From NCBI GenBank assembly GCA_002389055.1, contig DGNT01000182.1:1-23942 (forward strand): a stretch of 23,942 nucleotides of DNA, read 5' to 3'. The position numbers and the translations under genes were made by a program. Shown piece by piece: positions 6,750 through 17,021 of the stretch. The stretch comes from Alcanivorax sp. UBA4485. GTDB lineage: Bacteria > Pseudomonadota > Gammaproteobacteria > Pseudomonadales > Alcanivoracaceae. A model generated the notes under the pieces. It ran no database searches. It was not told the origin of the DNA and was given only the letters and a program-made list of their open reading frames with translations. Each line of letters starts with the position of its first letter. Positions within the stretch are counted from its first letter, which is position 1.

Positions 6750-9700
6750 ATGGCCAGATTTTTTATCGACAGACCGATTTTCGCCTGGGTGATCGCCATC
6801 GTCATGATGCTCGCCGGGGTGCTTTCGATCTACAACCTGCCGGTGGAGCAGTACCCCACGGTGGCGCCGCCGGAGGTGACCATCGAGGCCACCTACCCGG
6901 GGGCCTCGGCAAAGGTGGTGGAAGACTCGGTCACCCAGGTGATCGAGCAGCAAATGAACGGCATCGACAACCTGCTGTACATCACTTCCACCAGTGACTC
7001 GGCGGGCAATGCCCAGATCGCGATCACCTTCGCACCGGGCACCAACCCGGACATCGCTCAGGTACAGGTGCAGAACAAACTGCAACTGGCGACGCCGTTG
7101 CTGCCGCAGGAAGTGCAGCAGCAAGGCGTGCAGGTGACCAAGTCCTCGGACTCCTTCCTGATGGTGGTGGCGTTCAACTCCAAGGACGGCTCCATGAGCC
7201 GCTCGGACCTGGCCGATTTCGTCGCCGCCAATGTGCAGGACCCGATGAGCCGGGTGCAGGGCGTGGGCCAGATTCAGTTGTTCGGCTCCCAGTACGCGAT
7301 GCGCATCTGGCTCAACCCGGATGACCTGAACCAGTACAACCTCACTCCGGCGGACGTGATCGCCGCGGTGGAGGCGCAGAACAACCAGGTGGCCGGCGGC
7401 CAGCTGGGCGGTGCGCCGGCGGTGGAAGGCCAGCAACTGAACGCCTCGATCATCGCGCAGACGCGGCTGGAAGACCCGGATGAGTTCAAACGGATTCTGC
7501 TGCGCGTCAACGACGACGGCTCGCGGGTGTTGCTGGGCGACGTGGCGCGGGTGGAACTGGGCTCGGAAAACTATCAGGTGCAGGGCCGCTTCAACGGCTC
7601 GCCGGCGGCGGGCCTGGGTATCAACCTGGCGACCGGCGCCAATGCGCTGGACACCGCCGAGGCGGTACGCGCCAAGCTGGAAGAGCTGCGCCCGCTGTTC
7701 CCGGACAACATCCAGGTCTCCTACCCCTACGACACCACTCCGTTCGTGGAAATCTCCATCATGGAGGTGGTGAAAACCCTGTTTGAAGGCATCGCCCTGG
7801 TGTTCCTGGTGATGTTCCTGTTCCTGCAAAATTTCCGCGCCACGCTGATTCCCACCATCGCGGTGCCGGTGGTGTTGCTGGGCACCTTCGCGATTCTGCT
7901 GGCGTTCGGCTTTACCGTGAACACCCTGACCATGTTCGGCATGGTGCTGGCCATCGGCCTGTTGGTGGACGACGCCATCGTGGTGGTGGAGAACGTGGAA
8001 CGGGTGATGGTAGAGGACGGCCTCTCGCCCCGGGAGGCAACACGCAAATCCATGGGCCAGATCACCGGCGCGCTGGTGGGCATCGCCCTGGTGCTGTCCG
8101 CGGTGTTTATTCCGATGGCGTTCTTCCCCGGCTCCACCGGCGCCATTTACCGCCAGTTCTCGATCACCATTGTGTCCGCCATGGTGCTGTCGGTGCTGGT
8201 GGCGTTGATTCTGACGCCGGCGCTGTGCGCCACCATGCTCAAGCCGATCCACGCCGACCACCAGAAAACCAAGGGCTTTTTCGGCTGGTTCAACCGCAAC
8301 TTTGACCGCGCCAGCCGTGGCTACCAGAGCCGGGTGGAAAAAATCATCGGCCGCCGTGGCCGCTACCTGCTGATCTACGTGGCCATTGTCGGCGTGCTGG
8401 CGTTCGCCTTCATGCGTCTGCCGTCGGCGTTTTTGCCCGATGAGGACCAGGGCATCATGCTCACCCAGGTGCAGCTGCCGGTGGGCTCCACCCAGGGGCA
8501 GACCATCGAAGTGCTGAAGAAGATGGAGAACTACTTCCTCAACGAGGAGCAGGGCGCGGTGGAATCGATCTTCACCGTGGCCGGCTTCAGCTTCGCCGGC
8601 CGTGGCCAGAACTCGGGCATCGCCTTCGTACGCCTGAAGGACTGGTCGGAACGGGACCTGTCCACGGACGGCGTGCAGAATGTGGTACAGCGCTCCATGG
8701 GCTATTTCTCGACCATCCGCGAGGCGGTGATTTTTGCTCTCAACCCGCCTTCGATTCCGGCGCTGGGCACCTCCGACGGCTTTAACTTCCAGTTGCAGGA
8801 CCAGGCGGGCCTCGGCCACGAGGCACTGTCCGCGGCCCGCGATCAGTTGCTGGGCGCCGCCAATCAGCATCCGGCGCTGGCCGGAGTGCGTCACAACGGC
8901 CTGGCGGATACGCCCCAGTACAAGCTCAACGTGGACCGCGCGGAAGCGCAGGCGATGGGCATCTCCCTGTCGCAGATCAACAACACCCTGGCGGTGGCCT
9001 GGGGCTCCAGCTATGTGAACGACTTCGTCGACCGGGGTCGGGTGAAACGGGTCTATGTGCAGGGCGACGCGCCCTTCCGCATGCTGCCCGAGGACATCGG
9101 CGACTGGTACGTGCGCAACGACGCCGGCGAAATGGTGCCGTTCTCGACCTTCGCCAGCGGCGAGTGGATCTACGGTTCGCCGCAGCTGGAGCGCTATAAC
9201 GGCCTGTCGTCGATGAACATCCAGGGTAATGCGGCGCCCGGCCACAGTACCGGTGAAGCCATGGCGGCGATGGAATCGCTGGCGGCGGACCTGCCGGCGG
9301 GCATTGGTTACGAATGGACCGGCCTGTCCTTCCAGGAGCGCCAGTCCGGTAACCAGGCGCCGCTGCTGTACGCGCTGTCGTTGCTGGTGGTGTTCCTGAG
9401 CCTGGCGGCGCTCTATGAAAGCTGGTCGATTCCGTTCGCGGTGATGCTGGTGGTGCCGCTGGGCATTATCGGCGCGGTGTTCGGCGCCACCCTGCGCGGG
9501 CTCGAGAACGACGTCTTCTTCCAGGTGGGGCTGTTGACCACCATCGGCCTGTCGGCGAAGAACGCGATTCTGATCGCCGAGTTCGCCAAGGACCTGGAGG
9601 ACCAGGGCCGCGCCCTGCTGGACGCCACCCTGGAGGCGACCCGTATGCGGCTGCGTCCGATTCTGATGACCTCGCTGGCGTTCGGCCTGGGCGTAACGCC

Positions 9701-9875
9701 GCTGATGCTGAGCAGCGGCGCCGGCTCCGGGGCGCGTAACGCGATCGGTACCGGCGTGTTCGGCGGCATCACCGCCGCCACGGTGCTGGCGATCTTCTTT
9801 ATCCCGCTGTTCTACGTGGTGGTGCGCAAGTTGTCCGGCGTGCCGCTGACCGGTAAGAAAGAGGTGCGAGAATGA
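6750..9875 (+). CDS. RND multidrug efflux pump, inner-membrane subunit (MexB/TtgB/AcrB family)
   Basis: This 1041-residue pump begins MARFFIDRPIFAWVIAIVMML, the typical first transmembrane helix of hydrophobe/amphiphile exporters. The proton-relay residues are present: Asp407 and Asp408 in GLLVDDAIVVVENVERVM, and Lys937 in GLSAKNAILIAEF. Two large periplasmic loops follow transmembrane helices 1 and 7. The family uses proton-motive force to expel hydrophobic compounds, solvents and antibiotics through a trimeric rotating cycle. Its last codons overlap the start of the channel gene by four bases (ATGA), so translation is probably coupled. Length and spacing match MexB-type pumps. Actual substrates cannot be read from the sequence. 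Confidence 0.97.
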   Translation: MARFFIDRPIFAWVIAIVMMLAGVLSIYNLPVEQYPTVAPPEVTIEATYPGASAKVVEDSVTQVIEQQMNGIDNLLYITSTSDSAGNAQIAITFAPGTNPDIAQVQVQNKLQLATPLLPQEVQQQGVQVTKSSDSFLMVVAFNSKDGSMSRSDLADFVAANVQDPMSRVQGVGQIQLFGSQYAMRIWLNPDDLNQYNLTPADVIAAVEAQNNQVAGGQLGGAPAVEGQQLNASIIAQTRLEDPDEFKRILLRVNDDGSRVLLGDVARVELGSENYQVQGRFNGSPAAGLGINLATGANALDTAEAVRAKLEELRPLFPDNIQVSYPYDTTPFVEISIMEVVKTLFEGIALVFLVMFLFLQNFRATLIPTIAVPVVLLGTFAILLAFGFTVNTLTMFGMVLAIGLLVDDAIVVVENVERVMVEDGLSPREATRKSMGQITGALVGIALVLSAVFIPMAFFPGSTGAIYRQFSITIVSAMVLSVLVALILTPALCATMLKPIHADHQKTKGFFGWFNRNFDRASRGYQSRVEKIIGRRGRYLLIYVAIVGVLAFAFMRLPSAFLPDEDQGIMLTQVQLPVGSTQGQTIEVLKKMENYFLNEEQGAVESIFTVAGFSFAGRGQNSGIAFVRLKDWSERDLSTDGVQNVVQRSMGYFSTIREAVIFALNPPSIPALGTSDGFNFQLQDQAGLGHEALSAARDQLLGAANQHPALAGVRHNGLADTPQYKLNVDRAEAQAMGISLSQINNTLAVAWGSSYVNDFVDRGRVKRVYVQGDAPFRMLPEDIGDWYVRNDAGEMVPFSTFASGEWIYGSPQLERYNGLSSMNIQGNAAPGHSTGEAMAAMESLAADLPAGIGYEWTGLSFQERQSGNQAPLLYALSLLVVFLSLAALYESWSIPFAVMLVVPLGIIGAVFGATLRGLENDVFFQVGLLTTIGLSAKNAILIAEFAKDLEDQGRALLDATLEATRMRLRPILMTSLAFGLGVTPLMLSSGAGSGARNAIGTGVFGGITAATVLAIFFIPLFYVVVRKLSGVPLTGKKEVRE

Positions 9876-11296
9876 ACCCGAAAGCCCTGACCGCGCTGCT
9901 CGCCACGCTGGCCATCGCCGGCTGCACCCTGGCGCCGGATTACCAGCAGCCGGCGTCGCCGGTGCCGGCCATCGCCGGTGACGGCGGGGCCGACGACCCA
10001 CTGGTGCTGCCGGGCTGGGAAGCCCTGTTTCAGGATCCACAGTTGCAGCAGCTGATCCGCACCGCGCTGAGCAACAACCGGGACCTGCGTCTGGCGCTGC
10101 TGGACGTGGCCGAGGCCCGTGCCCAGTACCGCATCGAGGGCTCGGCGCTGTACCCGGAGCTGTCCGTGGACGGCGACGGGACTCGCCAGCGCCTGCCGGC
10201 GGATCTGACCCAGACCGGCGACAGCGAGATCCAGACCCAGTACAGCGTGGGCCTGGGCGTGGCCGCCTACGAGGTGGATCTGTTCGGGCGGCTGCGCAGC
10301 CTGAAGCAATCCGCCCTGCAGCAGTATCTGGCCACCGAGGAAGCGCGCCGCAGCGCCCACATCACGCTGGTGTCGGAGGTGGCGAACGCCTGGCTGACGC
10401 TGCAGGCGGACCGCCGTAATCTGCGCATCAGCCGGGAAACCGTGGAGGCCCAGCAGGAATCCCTGGACCTGGTGGAAGGCCGCATTGATCTGGGCCTGGG
10501 TTCGGAACTGGAGCTGCGCCAGGCGCAGGTGGCACTGGAAACCGCGCGCGCCAACCAGGCTCGCTTCACGCGGCTGGTGGCCCAGGACCGCAACGCCCTG
10601 GCGGTGCTGGTGGGCGCCCCGCTGCCGCCGCTGCCGGACAGCCCGGCGGAGGATCTGGACAGTGAGTTGGCGGCGCTGCCGGAAATCCCCGCCGGGGTGC
10701 CCTCGGCGGTACTGCGCCAGCGGCCGGATATCCAGCAGGCCGAATACAATCTGAAAGCGGCCAACGCCAACATCGGAGCGGCGCGGGCGGCGTTCTTCCC
10801 GCGCATTACCCTGACCGGCTCCGCCGGCACCGCCAGCAGCGAACTGTCCGGCCTGTTCGACAGCGGCTCGGAAAGCTGGTCGTTCTCGCCGAGTATTTCC
10901 CTGCCGATCTTCAGCGGCGGTCGCAACCGGGCCAACCTGGACCTGGCCGAAGTGCGCCGCGACCAGAACGTGGCCCGCTACGAGCAGACCATCCAGACCG
11001 CGTTCCAGGAAGTCTCCGACGCGCTGCAGGCGCGCGGCAGCTTCACCGAGCAAGAGCAGGCGCAAAGTGCCCTGGTCACCGCCACCCGCCGCAGCCTGAC
11101 CCTGGCGCAAGCCCGCTACGAACAGGGCGCCGACGACTACCTGGCGGTGCTGGACGCGCGCCGCGAGCTGCTGAGCGCGGAACAGGAGCTGGTTTCCGTG
11201 CGCCTGCAGAAGCTGGCCAACCGCATCACCCTGTACCGGGCCCTGGGCGGCGGCGTGTTCCCCGACCGCGCCATCCAGGTGGGCAAGTTGGATTAG
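9872..11296 (+). CDS. RND efflux outer-membrane channel (OprM/TtgC family lipoprotein)
   Basis: The product has 474 residues. MNPKALTALLATLAIAGC is a lipoprotein signal with Cys18 as the acylation site, followed by TLAPDYQQP, a common start of OprM-type channels. The two repeated halves of the family are visible: a periplasmic helical block around 60-220 (FQDPQLQQLIRTALSNNRDLRLA) and its echo around 270-450 (RPDIQQAEYNLKAANANIGAARAAFFPRITL). The trimer forms the outer-membrane exit duct for the pump encoded just upstream. The start codon overlaps the pump stop codon. A TonB receptor gene follows 58 bases downstream on the same strand. Confidence 0.96.
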   Translation: MNPKALTALLATLAIAGCTLAPDYQQPASPVPAIAGDGGADDPLVLPGWEALFQDPQLQQLIRTALSNNRDLRLALLDVAEARAQYRIEGSALYPELSVDGDGTRQRLPADLTQTGDSEIQTQYSVGLGVAAYEVDLFGRLRSLKQSALQQYLATEEARRSAHITLVSEVANAWLTLQADRRNLRISRETVEAQQESLDLVEGRIDLGLGSELELRQAQVALETARANQARFTRLVAQDRNALAVLVGAPLPPLPDSPAEDLDSELAALPEIPAGVPSAVLRQRPDIQQAEYNLKAANANIGAARAAFFPRITLTGSAGTASSELSGLFDSGSESWSFSPSISLPIFSGGRNRANLDLAEVRRDQNVARYEQTIQTAFQEVSDALQARGSFTEQEQAQSALVTATRRSLTLAQARYEQGADDYLAVLDARRELLSAEQELVSVRLQKLANRITLYRALGGGVFPDRAIQVGKLD

Positions 11297-11354
11297 CGCC
11301 GCCGAATCCAACACACTGGCGTCTCCGCCCTTCCGCCCGACAAGGAGTTCGCCC

Positions 11355-13439
11355 ATGGGCCACCCGGTTCGCCCGTCGTTGCCTCTGACCGCCCTTCTGC
11401 TTTCTGTTTTCCCGGCGCTGGCGACCGCCCAGGCCCCCTCCGGGGACGGTGGCAACCGGCTGGAAACGGTGACCGTGGGCGGCACGCGCCTGGAGCGCGA
11501 TCTGGCCGATCTGCCCGGCGCCGCCACCGTGGTGGACACCCAACAAACCCAACAGGGCCAGCCCGGCCTGCAACTGGACGAGAGCCTGGCGCGGGTGCCC
11601 GGGCTCTATCTGCAGAACCGCTACAACTTCGCCCAGGGCCTGCGCCTGTCCAGCCGTGGCTTCGGCGCGCGGGCGCCATTCGGCGTGCGCGGCCTGCGCC
11701 TCAACGTGGACGGCTTCCCGGAAACCCTGCCCGACGGCCAGTCGCAGGTGGACGCCATCGACCTGGACGCGCTGGAATCACTGACCGTGCTGCGCGGGCC
11801 GGCGTCGGTGCTGTACGGCAACGCCAGCGGCGGCGTGGTGGACATGACCACCCGCAGCGGCGCCGACCTGGTGTATCCGCAGCGCTTCAGCGTGGCCGGC
11901 GGCAGCGACGGCTTCCGCAAGACCCGCCTGCAGCTGGGCGGCGCGGACGGCGGCAACCATCATTACCTGAGCCTGACCGGGCTGCGCTATCAGGGGCAGC
12001 GCGAGCAGAGCGAGATGGAAAAGTATCTGCTCACGTCGCGGGTGGGCCGGGCGCTCTCCGAAGACCGGGACCTGGAATTGTTCTTCATCGCCATGGACAC
12101 GCCGGTGGCCCAGGACCCGGGCGGCCTGACCCGCGCCCAGGTGGAAGAAGACCGGGACCAGGCGGCGCGCTTTTCCAACCTGCTGGACGCCGGCCAGGAA
12201 GTCAGCCAGCAACGGCTCGGCGTGCTCTACCGGGACCGTAGCCTGGGCGGGGAGCTGCGCGCCCGCGCCTTCGTCACGCAACGGGATTTCACCCAGCAGT
12301 TGCCCTTCCCCGGCAGCAGCCTGATCGACTATGAGCGGTTGTTCTACGGTGTACGCCTCGAGTACGTGGACCGGGTGCGGGCGTTCGGCCTGGCGCACCG
12401 CTTCCTGGTGGGCGTGGACGCGGACCAGCAGCGCGACGACCGGGGGCGCCGTTCGGTGAACGCGGACGGCCAGGTCACCGGCCTGACCGCCGACGAAGAC
12501 CAGACCGCCACCGCCAGCGGCGTATTCGTGCAGACCGATACCGACCTCAGCGACGCCCTGACCCTGTCCCTGGGCGCCCGCGCCGACCGGGTGCGCCTGG
12601 ACATCGACGACGACCTGCTCGCCGACGGCGACGACAGCGGCGACCAGGACTTCACCGAAAGCAGCTACAGCGCTGGCCTCAACTGGCGCTACCACCCCCG
12701 CCACGGCGTCTACGCCACGGTCAGCAACGCCTTCGAAACGCCCACCTTCACCGAGCTCGCCAACCCGTCCGGCGCCGGCGGCTTCAACCCGGACCTGGAG
12801 CCGCAGAAAGCGCTCAACCGGGAAATCGGCGGGCGCGGCCAGCTGGGCGACCGGCTGTTCTACGAACTGGCGCTGTTCCGGGTCGAGGTGCGCGACGAAA
12901 TCACCCCTTACGAACTGGGCGGGCGCACCTTCTACGACAACGCCGCCCGCACCCGCCGCGACGGCGCCGAGCTGATGCTGGAGCACCTGACCACCGACAC
13001 CCTAACGCTGACGTTGGCGTACACCTACTCCGACTACCAGTTCCAACGGTTCTACGACGACCAGCAGGATGAGGACGTGAGCGGCAACCGGCTGCCCGGC
13101 CTGCCCCGCCACCACCTGTTCGCGGAAGCCGCCTGGCGCGGCGTCGACGGCCTGTTCCTGATCGCCAACGCGCAATACAGCAGCGACGTGTTCGCCGAGA
13201 ACACCAATGAAACGGAAGTGGACGACTACGTAGTAGCCGGTCTGCGCGGCGGCAAGGCCTGGCGCCTGAACCGCGGCGAGCTGACCCTGCACGCCGGGGT
13301 CAACAATCTGTTCGACGAAGACTACTTCAGCAACCTGCGCATCAACGCGAACAGCGACCGGCCCGACCCCGCCGACCGCGGCTACTTCGAGCCCGCCCCG
13401 GGCCGGCACTTCTACGCCGGCGCCTCCTACGCCTGGTGA
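11355..13439 (+). CDS. TonB-dependent outer-membrane receptor, PqqU/YncD-like
   Basis: This 694-residue protein has a signal peptide ending near ATAQA (about residue 26) and a possible TonB box around LETVTVGG. The plug domain contains FGVRGLRLNVDGFPETLPDG and VLRGPASVLYGNASGGVVDM, and a beta-barrel ends in a terminal aromatic residue (SYAW). The plug segment and barrel motifs such as DPGGLTRAQ, FETPTFTELA and the EPAPGRHF ending resemble E. coli YncD, now called PqqU, which imports the cofactor PQQ. That comparison is from memory. A siderophore receptor is the main alternative. AAGGAG lies seven bases before the ATG. It starts 58 bases after the efflux channel gene and may be read through from it. 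Opposite it lies exaC, whose pathway in Pseudomonas needs PQQ. Confidence 0.85.
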   Translation: MGHPVRPSLPLTALLLSVFPALATAQAPSGDGGNRLETVTVGGTRLERDLADLPGAATVVDTQQTQQGQPGLQLDESLARVPGLYLQNRYNFAQGLRLSSRGFGARAPFGVRGLRLNVDGFPETLPDGQSQVDAIDLDALESLTVLRGPASVLYGNASGGVVDMTTRSGADLVYPQRFSVAGGSDGFRKTRLQLGGADGGNHHYLSLTGLRYQGQREQSEMEKYLLTSRVGRALSEDRDLELFFIAMDTPVAQDPGGLTRAQVEEDRDQAARFSNLLDAGQEVSQQRLGVLYRDRSLGGELRARAFVTQRDFTQQLPFPGSSLIDYERLFYGVRLEYVDRVRAFGLAHRFLVGVDADQQRDDRGRRSVNADGQVTGLTADEDQTATASGVFVQTDTDLSDALTLSLGARADRVRLDIDDDLLADGDDSGDQDFTESSYSAGLNWRYHPRHGVYATVSNAFETPTFTELANPSGAGGFNPDLEPQKALNREIGGRGQLGDRLFYELALFRVEVRDEITPYELGGRTFYDNAARTRRDGAELMLEHLTTDTLTLTLAYTYSDYQFQRFYDDQQDEDVSGNRLPGLPRHHLFAEAAWRGVDGLFLIANAQYSSDVFAENTNETEVDDYVVAGLRGGKAWRLNRGELTLHAGVNNLFDEDYFSNLRINANSDRPDPADRGYFEPAPGRHFYAGASYAW

Positions 13440-13470
13440 TTCTTCGGCAGCCGGCCCCTCCAGAAAGCCC

Positions 13471-13496
13471 GCGCCGGGATCGGGTGAGCCCGGCGC
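13471..13496. repeat. GC-rich hairpin and repeat-flank copy after the TonB receptor
   Basis: GCGCCGGG (13471-13478) pairs with CCCGGCGC (13489-13496). It could slow or stop transcription after the receptor gene but lacks a U-tract. The right arm starts a 28-base segment (13489-13516) that recurs inverted at 23910-23937 with one mismatch, so this is part of a dispersed repeat. Confidence 0.5.
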
Positions 13497-13540
13497 TCCT
13501 TGGAAACTTCACCGCCACGGCTGCTAAAGAACTGGTTGTT

Positions 13541-13681
13541 GTGGGAGCGGGCCTTGCCCGCGAAAGGGAGCGCAGCTCCCGGCAGGATCCCAGAGACCTT
13601 TCTAACCGCAGCACAAACACCCTCTCTGGAATCCTGCCGGCCGGCAAAGCCGGCCTTTCGCTTGCAAGGCAAGCTCCCACA
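13541..13681. repeat. REPIN: two inverted REP units
   Basis: The left unit starts GTGGGAGCGGGCCTTGCCCG and the right unit ends AAGGCAAGCTCCCAC. Between them lies a palindromic linker with GGCAGGATCCCAGAGAC on one side and TCTCTGGAATCCTGCC on the other. Each unit folds as a hairpin (GGGAGCGCAGCTCCC, GCCGGCAAAGCCGGC). The layout matches Pseudomonas-type REPINs and the copy at 23746-23885. Confidence 0.88.
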
Positions 13682-13744
13682 ATCCGAGCTTCGTAGAAAG
13701 GTCCTGGCGGTTTTGTGACCCGTGGCGGTGAACGCTTCGCATCA

Positions 13745-13856
13745 GCGAGGTACCGGGCAGGGCTGCCCAGGACCGTATTTGGCCAGGGATGGCCAAATCC
13801 GAGCCTACAGGGATGTACTCGCGGCGTGCCCTGGGCAGCCCTGCCCGGTACCTCGC
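13745..13856. repeat. 112-nt palindromic element with perfect 27-bp arms
   Basis: The left arm at 13745-13771 (GCGAGGTACCGGGCAGG...) is perfectly complementary to 13830-13856. Each arm contains its own small hairpin (GGGCAGGGCTGCCC). The interior holds ATTTGGCCA-GGGA-TGGCCAAAT (13777-13798) and GCCTACAGGGATGTACTCGC, a phrase common in intergenic repeats of gammaproteobacteria. With a 3-base bulge the outer pairing extends to 13740 and 13864. No transposase is present. Confidence 0.85.
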
Positions 13857-13885
13857 CCCTGATGGAGTCCCCCCCCGCTCAAACC

Positions 13886-13914
13886 AAAAAAACCGCCCCA
13901 GGGGATGGGGCGGG
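13886..13914 (-). terminator. Rho-independent terminator of exaC
   Basis: On the minus strand CCGCCCC pairs with GGGGCGG around ATCCCCT, followed by seven T (complement of the A run at 13886-13892). It lies about 55 bases past the exaC stop codon, as expected for the end of the agmR-nosP-nahK-exaC row. Confidence 0.88.
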
Positions 13915-13968
13915 GAAAAGGGTCAAGGCAAACACAAGCCTTGGGGGGGTCGGCTCTCCCGAGCCGGT

Positions 13969-15489
<1,521 letters not shown>

Positions 15490-15575
15490 GTCGGGACACC
15501 TCGTGGCGTGTATTTCCTTGAGGTTATCGCCGATACCCGGTGGCCCGAATGCTACTTCGGTACTAAACGCCCCCC

Positions 15576-17021
15576 TTATTTAGTCGCGGGGCCGCTGGTG
15601 GCCGGCGCCCGTGTGAGGGTGTGCTGCAAGGCCAGTTTGAGCTTCATCGGTTTGACCGGTTTGTAGATCAGGGTGTGGCCGTCGCGGGCGCAGCGCTGCT
15701 TCAGGTAGGGGCCGCGGTCGGCGGTGAGCATGATCACCGGCAGGGGGTCGGCGCCGGCCCGACGGCGGTCGCGGTTGAGGGCGTCGGCGACGGTCATGCC
15801 GTTGTCGCCGCCGGGATCCAGGTGGTAGTCCATCAGCAGCACGTCGGCCGGGTCGAGGCGCGGGTCCAGGTGCTCGGCCAGCGCCGCCACGGATTCCGCC
15901 GCCGCCACCCGGCAGCCCCATTGTTCCAGCAGGGTGCGCATGCCGGAGCAGATGGCACGGTCGTTATCGACCACCCAGACGCGGCGCCCGGCCAGGGTGC
16001 GCCCGGCGTCGGCGGCCGGTTCCATGGCGCGGGCCTCGGCGGCGCTGAGCCGCGCCAGCGGCAATTGCAGGGCGAAGCGCGAGCCCCGGTTTTCCCGCGA
16101 GCGCACCGTCAGCGGGTGATCGAGGATACGGCTGATTTTTTCGACGATGGACAGGCCCAGGCCGAGGCCCCGCTCGTGGTATTTGACCGCCCGGGCGCCG
16201 CGTTTGAATTCCTGGAAAATATCGCCGATCTGATCGTCGCCGATGCCGATGCCGGTGTCCGCCACCACCACTTCCACCCGCTCGCCGCGCCGGCGGCAGC
16301 CGAGCAAAATCGAACCCTGGTCGGTGTAGCGCACCGCGTTGGAGAGCAGGTTGCGCATCACGCGGCTGAGCAACTGTGGGTCGGAGCGCACCACCGCCGA
16401 GCTGGGCACGTAGCGCAGGCGCAGCCCCTTGGCGGCGGCCATTTGCCGGTATTCCTCGGCGAGCACGTCGAGCAGACGGCGCAGGGGGAACACCCCCGGT
16501 TCGGCGCTGACCACGCCGGCGTCGAGCTTGGAGGCGTCGGCCAGGGTGGTGATCAGCGATTCCAGATCCAGCAGCGCGGTGTCGATATGGCTGAGCATGA
16601 ACTGGGTGTTGTGGTCGGGCTGGTCCTGCAGGGCGCTGGTGAACAGGCGGGCGGCGTTGAGCGGCTGCATCAGATCATGGCTGACGGCGGCCACGAACTT
16701 GGTCTTGGAGATGTTGGCGCGCTCGGCTTTTTCGGTGGCCTCGCGCAGCCGCGATTCCACCCGCCGGCGCTCTTCGATTTCGTCCAGCAGTTGCTGGTTC
16801 GCTTCGCGCAGGGCCTGGGTGCGCTCGCGCACCTGCTCGGCCAGCACCACCGAGTGCTGGAAGGCGGCGTAGGGCGCGGTGGGCGCCACGTTGCTCTCTT
16901 CCACCCGTTCGATGAGCGCATCGCAGATGCGGCGCAGGCGGGCGTTTTCCGCCATCAGACGCGCTTCGTGGAGGTCCCAGGGTGACGCCGGCTCATTGTC
17001 GGGCGCGTTGTTTTCGGCCAA
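15576..17021 (-). CDS. nahK: Soluble hybrid sensor histidine kinase, NahK/ErcS' type
   Basis: The frame gives 481 residues from a TTG at 17021 that overlaps the end of nosP by 29 bases; an ATG at 16952 is the alternative start (458 residues). No transmembrane segment is visible. A coiled-coil stretch (about 55-105) leads to the dimerisation/phosphoacceptor site His115 in AVSHDLMQPLN. The ATPase domain follows: NLLSN at 224-228, DTGIGI at 255-260 and GLGLGLSIV around 285-293. A C-terminal receiver has D352/D354, phosphoacceptor Asp398 in LLMDYHLD and Lys454. In P. aeruginosa the equivalent PA1976 is NahK, also described as ErcS', whose autophosphorylation is inhibited by the NO-bound NosP protein encoded next door. 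It affects biofilm and ethanol-oxidation regulation. The same gene pair here supports the assignment. Confidence 0.9.
   Translation of the reverse strand: MAENNAPDNEPASPWDLHEARLMAENARLRRICDALIERVEESNVAPTAPYAAFQHSVVLAEQVRERTQALREANQQLLDEIEERRRVESRLREATEKAERANISKTKFVAAVSHDLMQPLNAARLFTSALQDQPDHNTQFMLSHIDTALLDLESLITTLADASKLDAGVVSAEPGVFPLRRLLDVLAEEYRQMAAAKGLRLRYVPSSAVVRSDPQLLSRVMRNLLSNAVRYTDQGSILLGCRRRGERVEVVVADTGIGIGDDQIGDIFQEFKRGARAVKYHERGLGLGLSIVEKISRILDHPLTVRSRENRGSRFALQLPLARLSAAEARAMEPAADAGRTLAGRRVWVVDNDRAICSGMRTLLEQWGCRVAAAESVAALAEHLDPRLDPADVLLMDYHLDPGGDNGMTVADALNRDRRRAGADPLPVIMLTADRGPYLKQRCARDGHTLIYKPVKPMKLKLALQHTLTRAPATSGPATK

Larger units (their letters stand above)
13440..13968. other. 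Gene-free stretch rich in repeats between the TonB receptor and exaC
   Basis: The gap between these convergent genes contains a hairpin (13471-13496), a REP pair (13541-13681), a 112-nt palindromic element (13745-13856) and the exaC terminator (13886-13914). The small open frames here run through the repeats and lack ribosome-binding sites, so I call no gene. Confidence 0.7.

Noticed and set aside
6699..10040. A 1113-codon open frame on the minus strand opposite the efflux pump
   Set aside because: It is a GC-driven shadow of the pump gene: composition is His/Arg/Gln-rich, there is no recognisable domain or ribosome-binding site, and the opposite strand carries an intact RND pump.
13471..13496. 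Rho-independent terminator of the TonB receptor
   Set aside because: The stem is good but no U-tract follows, and the sequence is part of a dispersed repeat that recurs at the window end.
13541..13856. CRISPR array or tandem repeat array
   Set aside because: The repeats are inverted palindromes (a REPIN and a separate palindromic element), not regularly spaced direct repeats with unique spacers.
13745..13856. Insertion sequence with terminal inverted repeats
   Set aside because: The element is only about 112 bases, encodes nothing and I see no clear target-site duplication; a palindromic intergenic repeat is the safer description.
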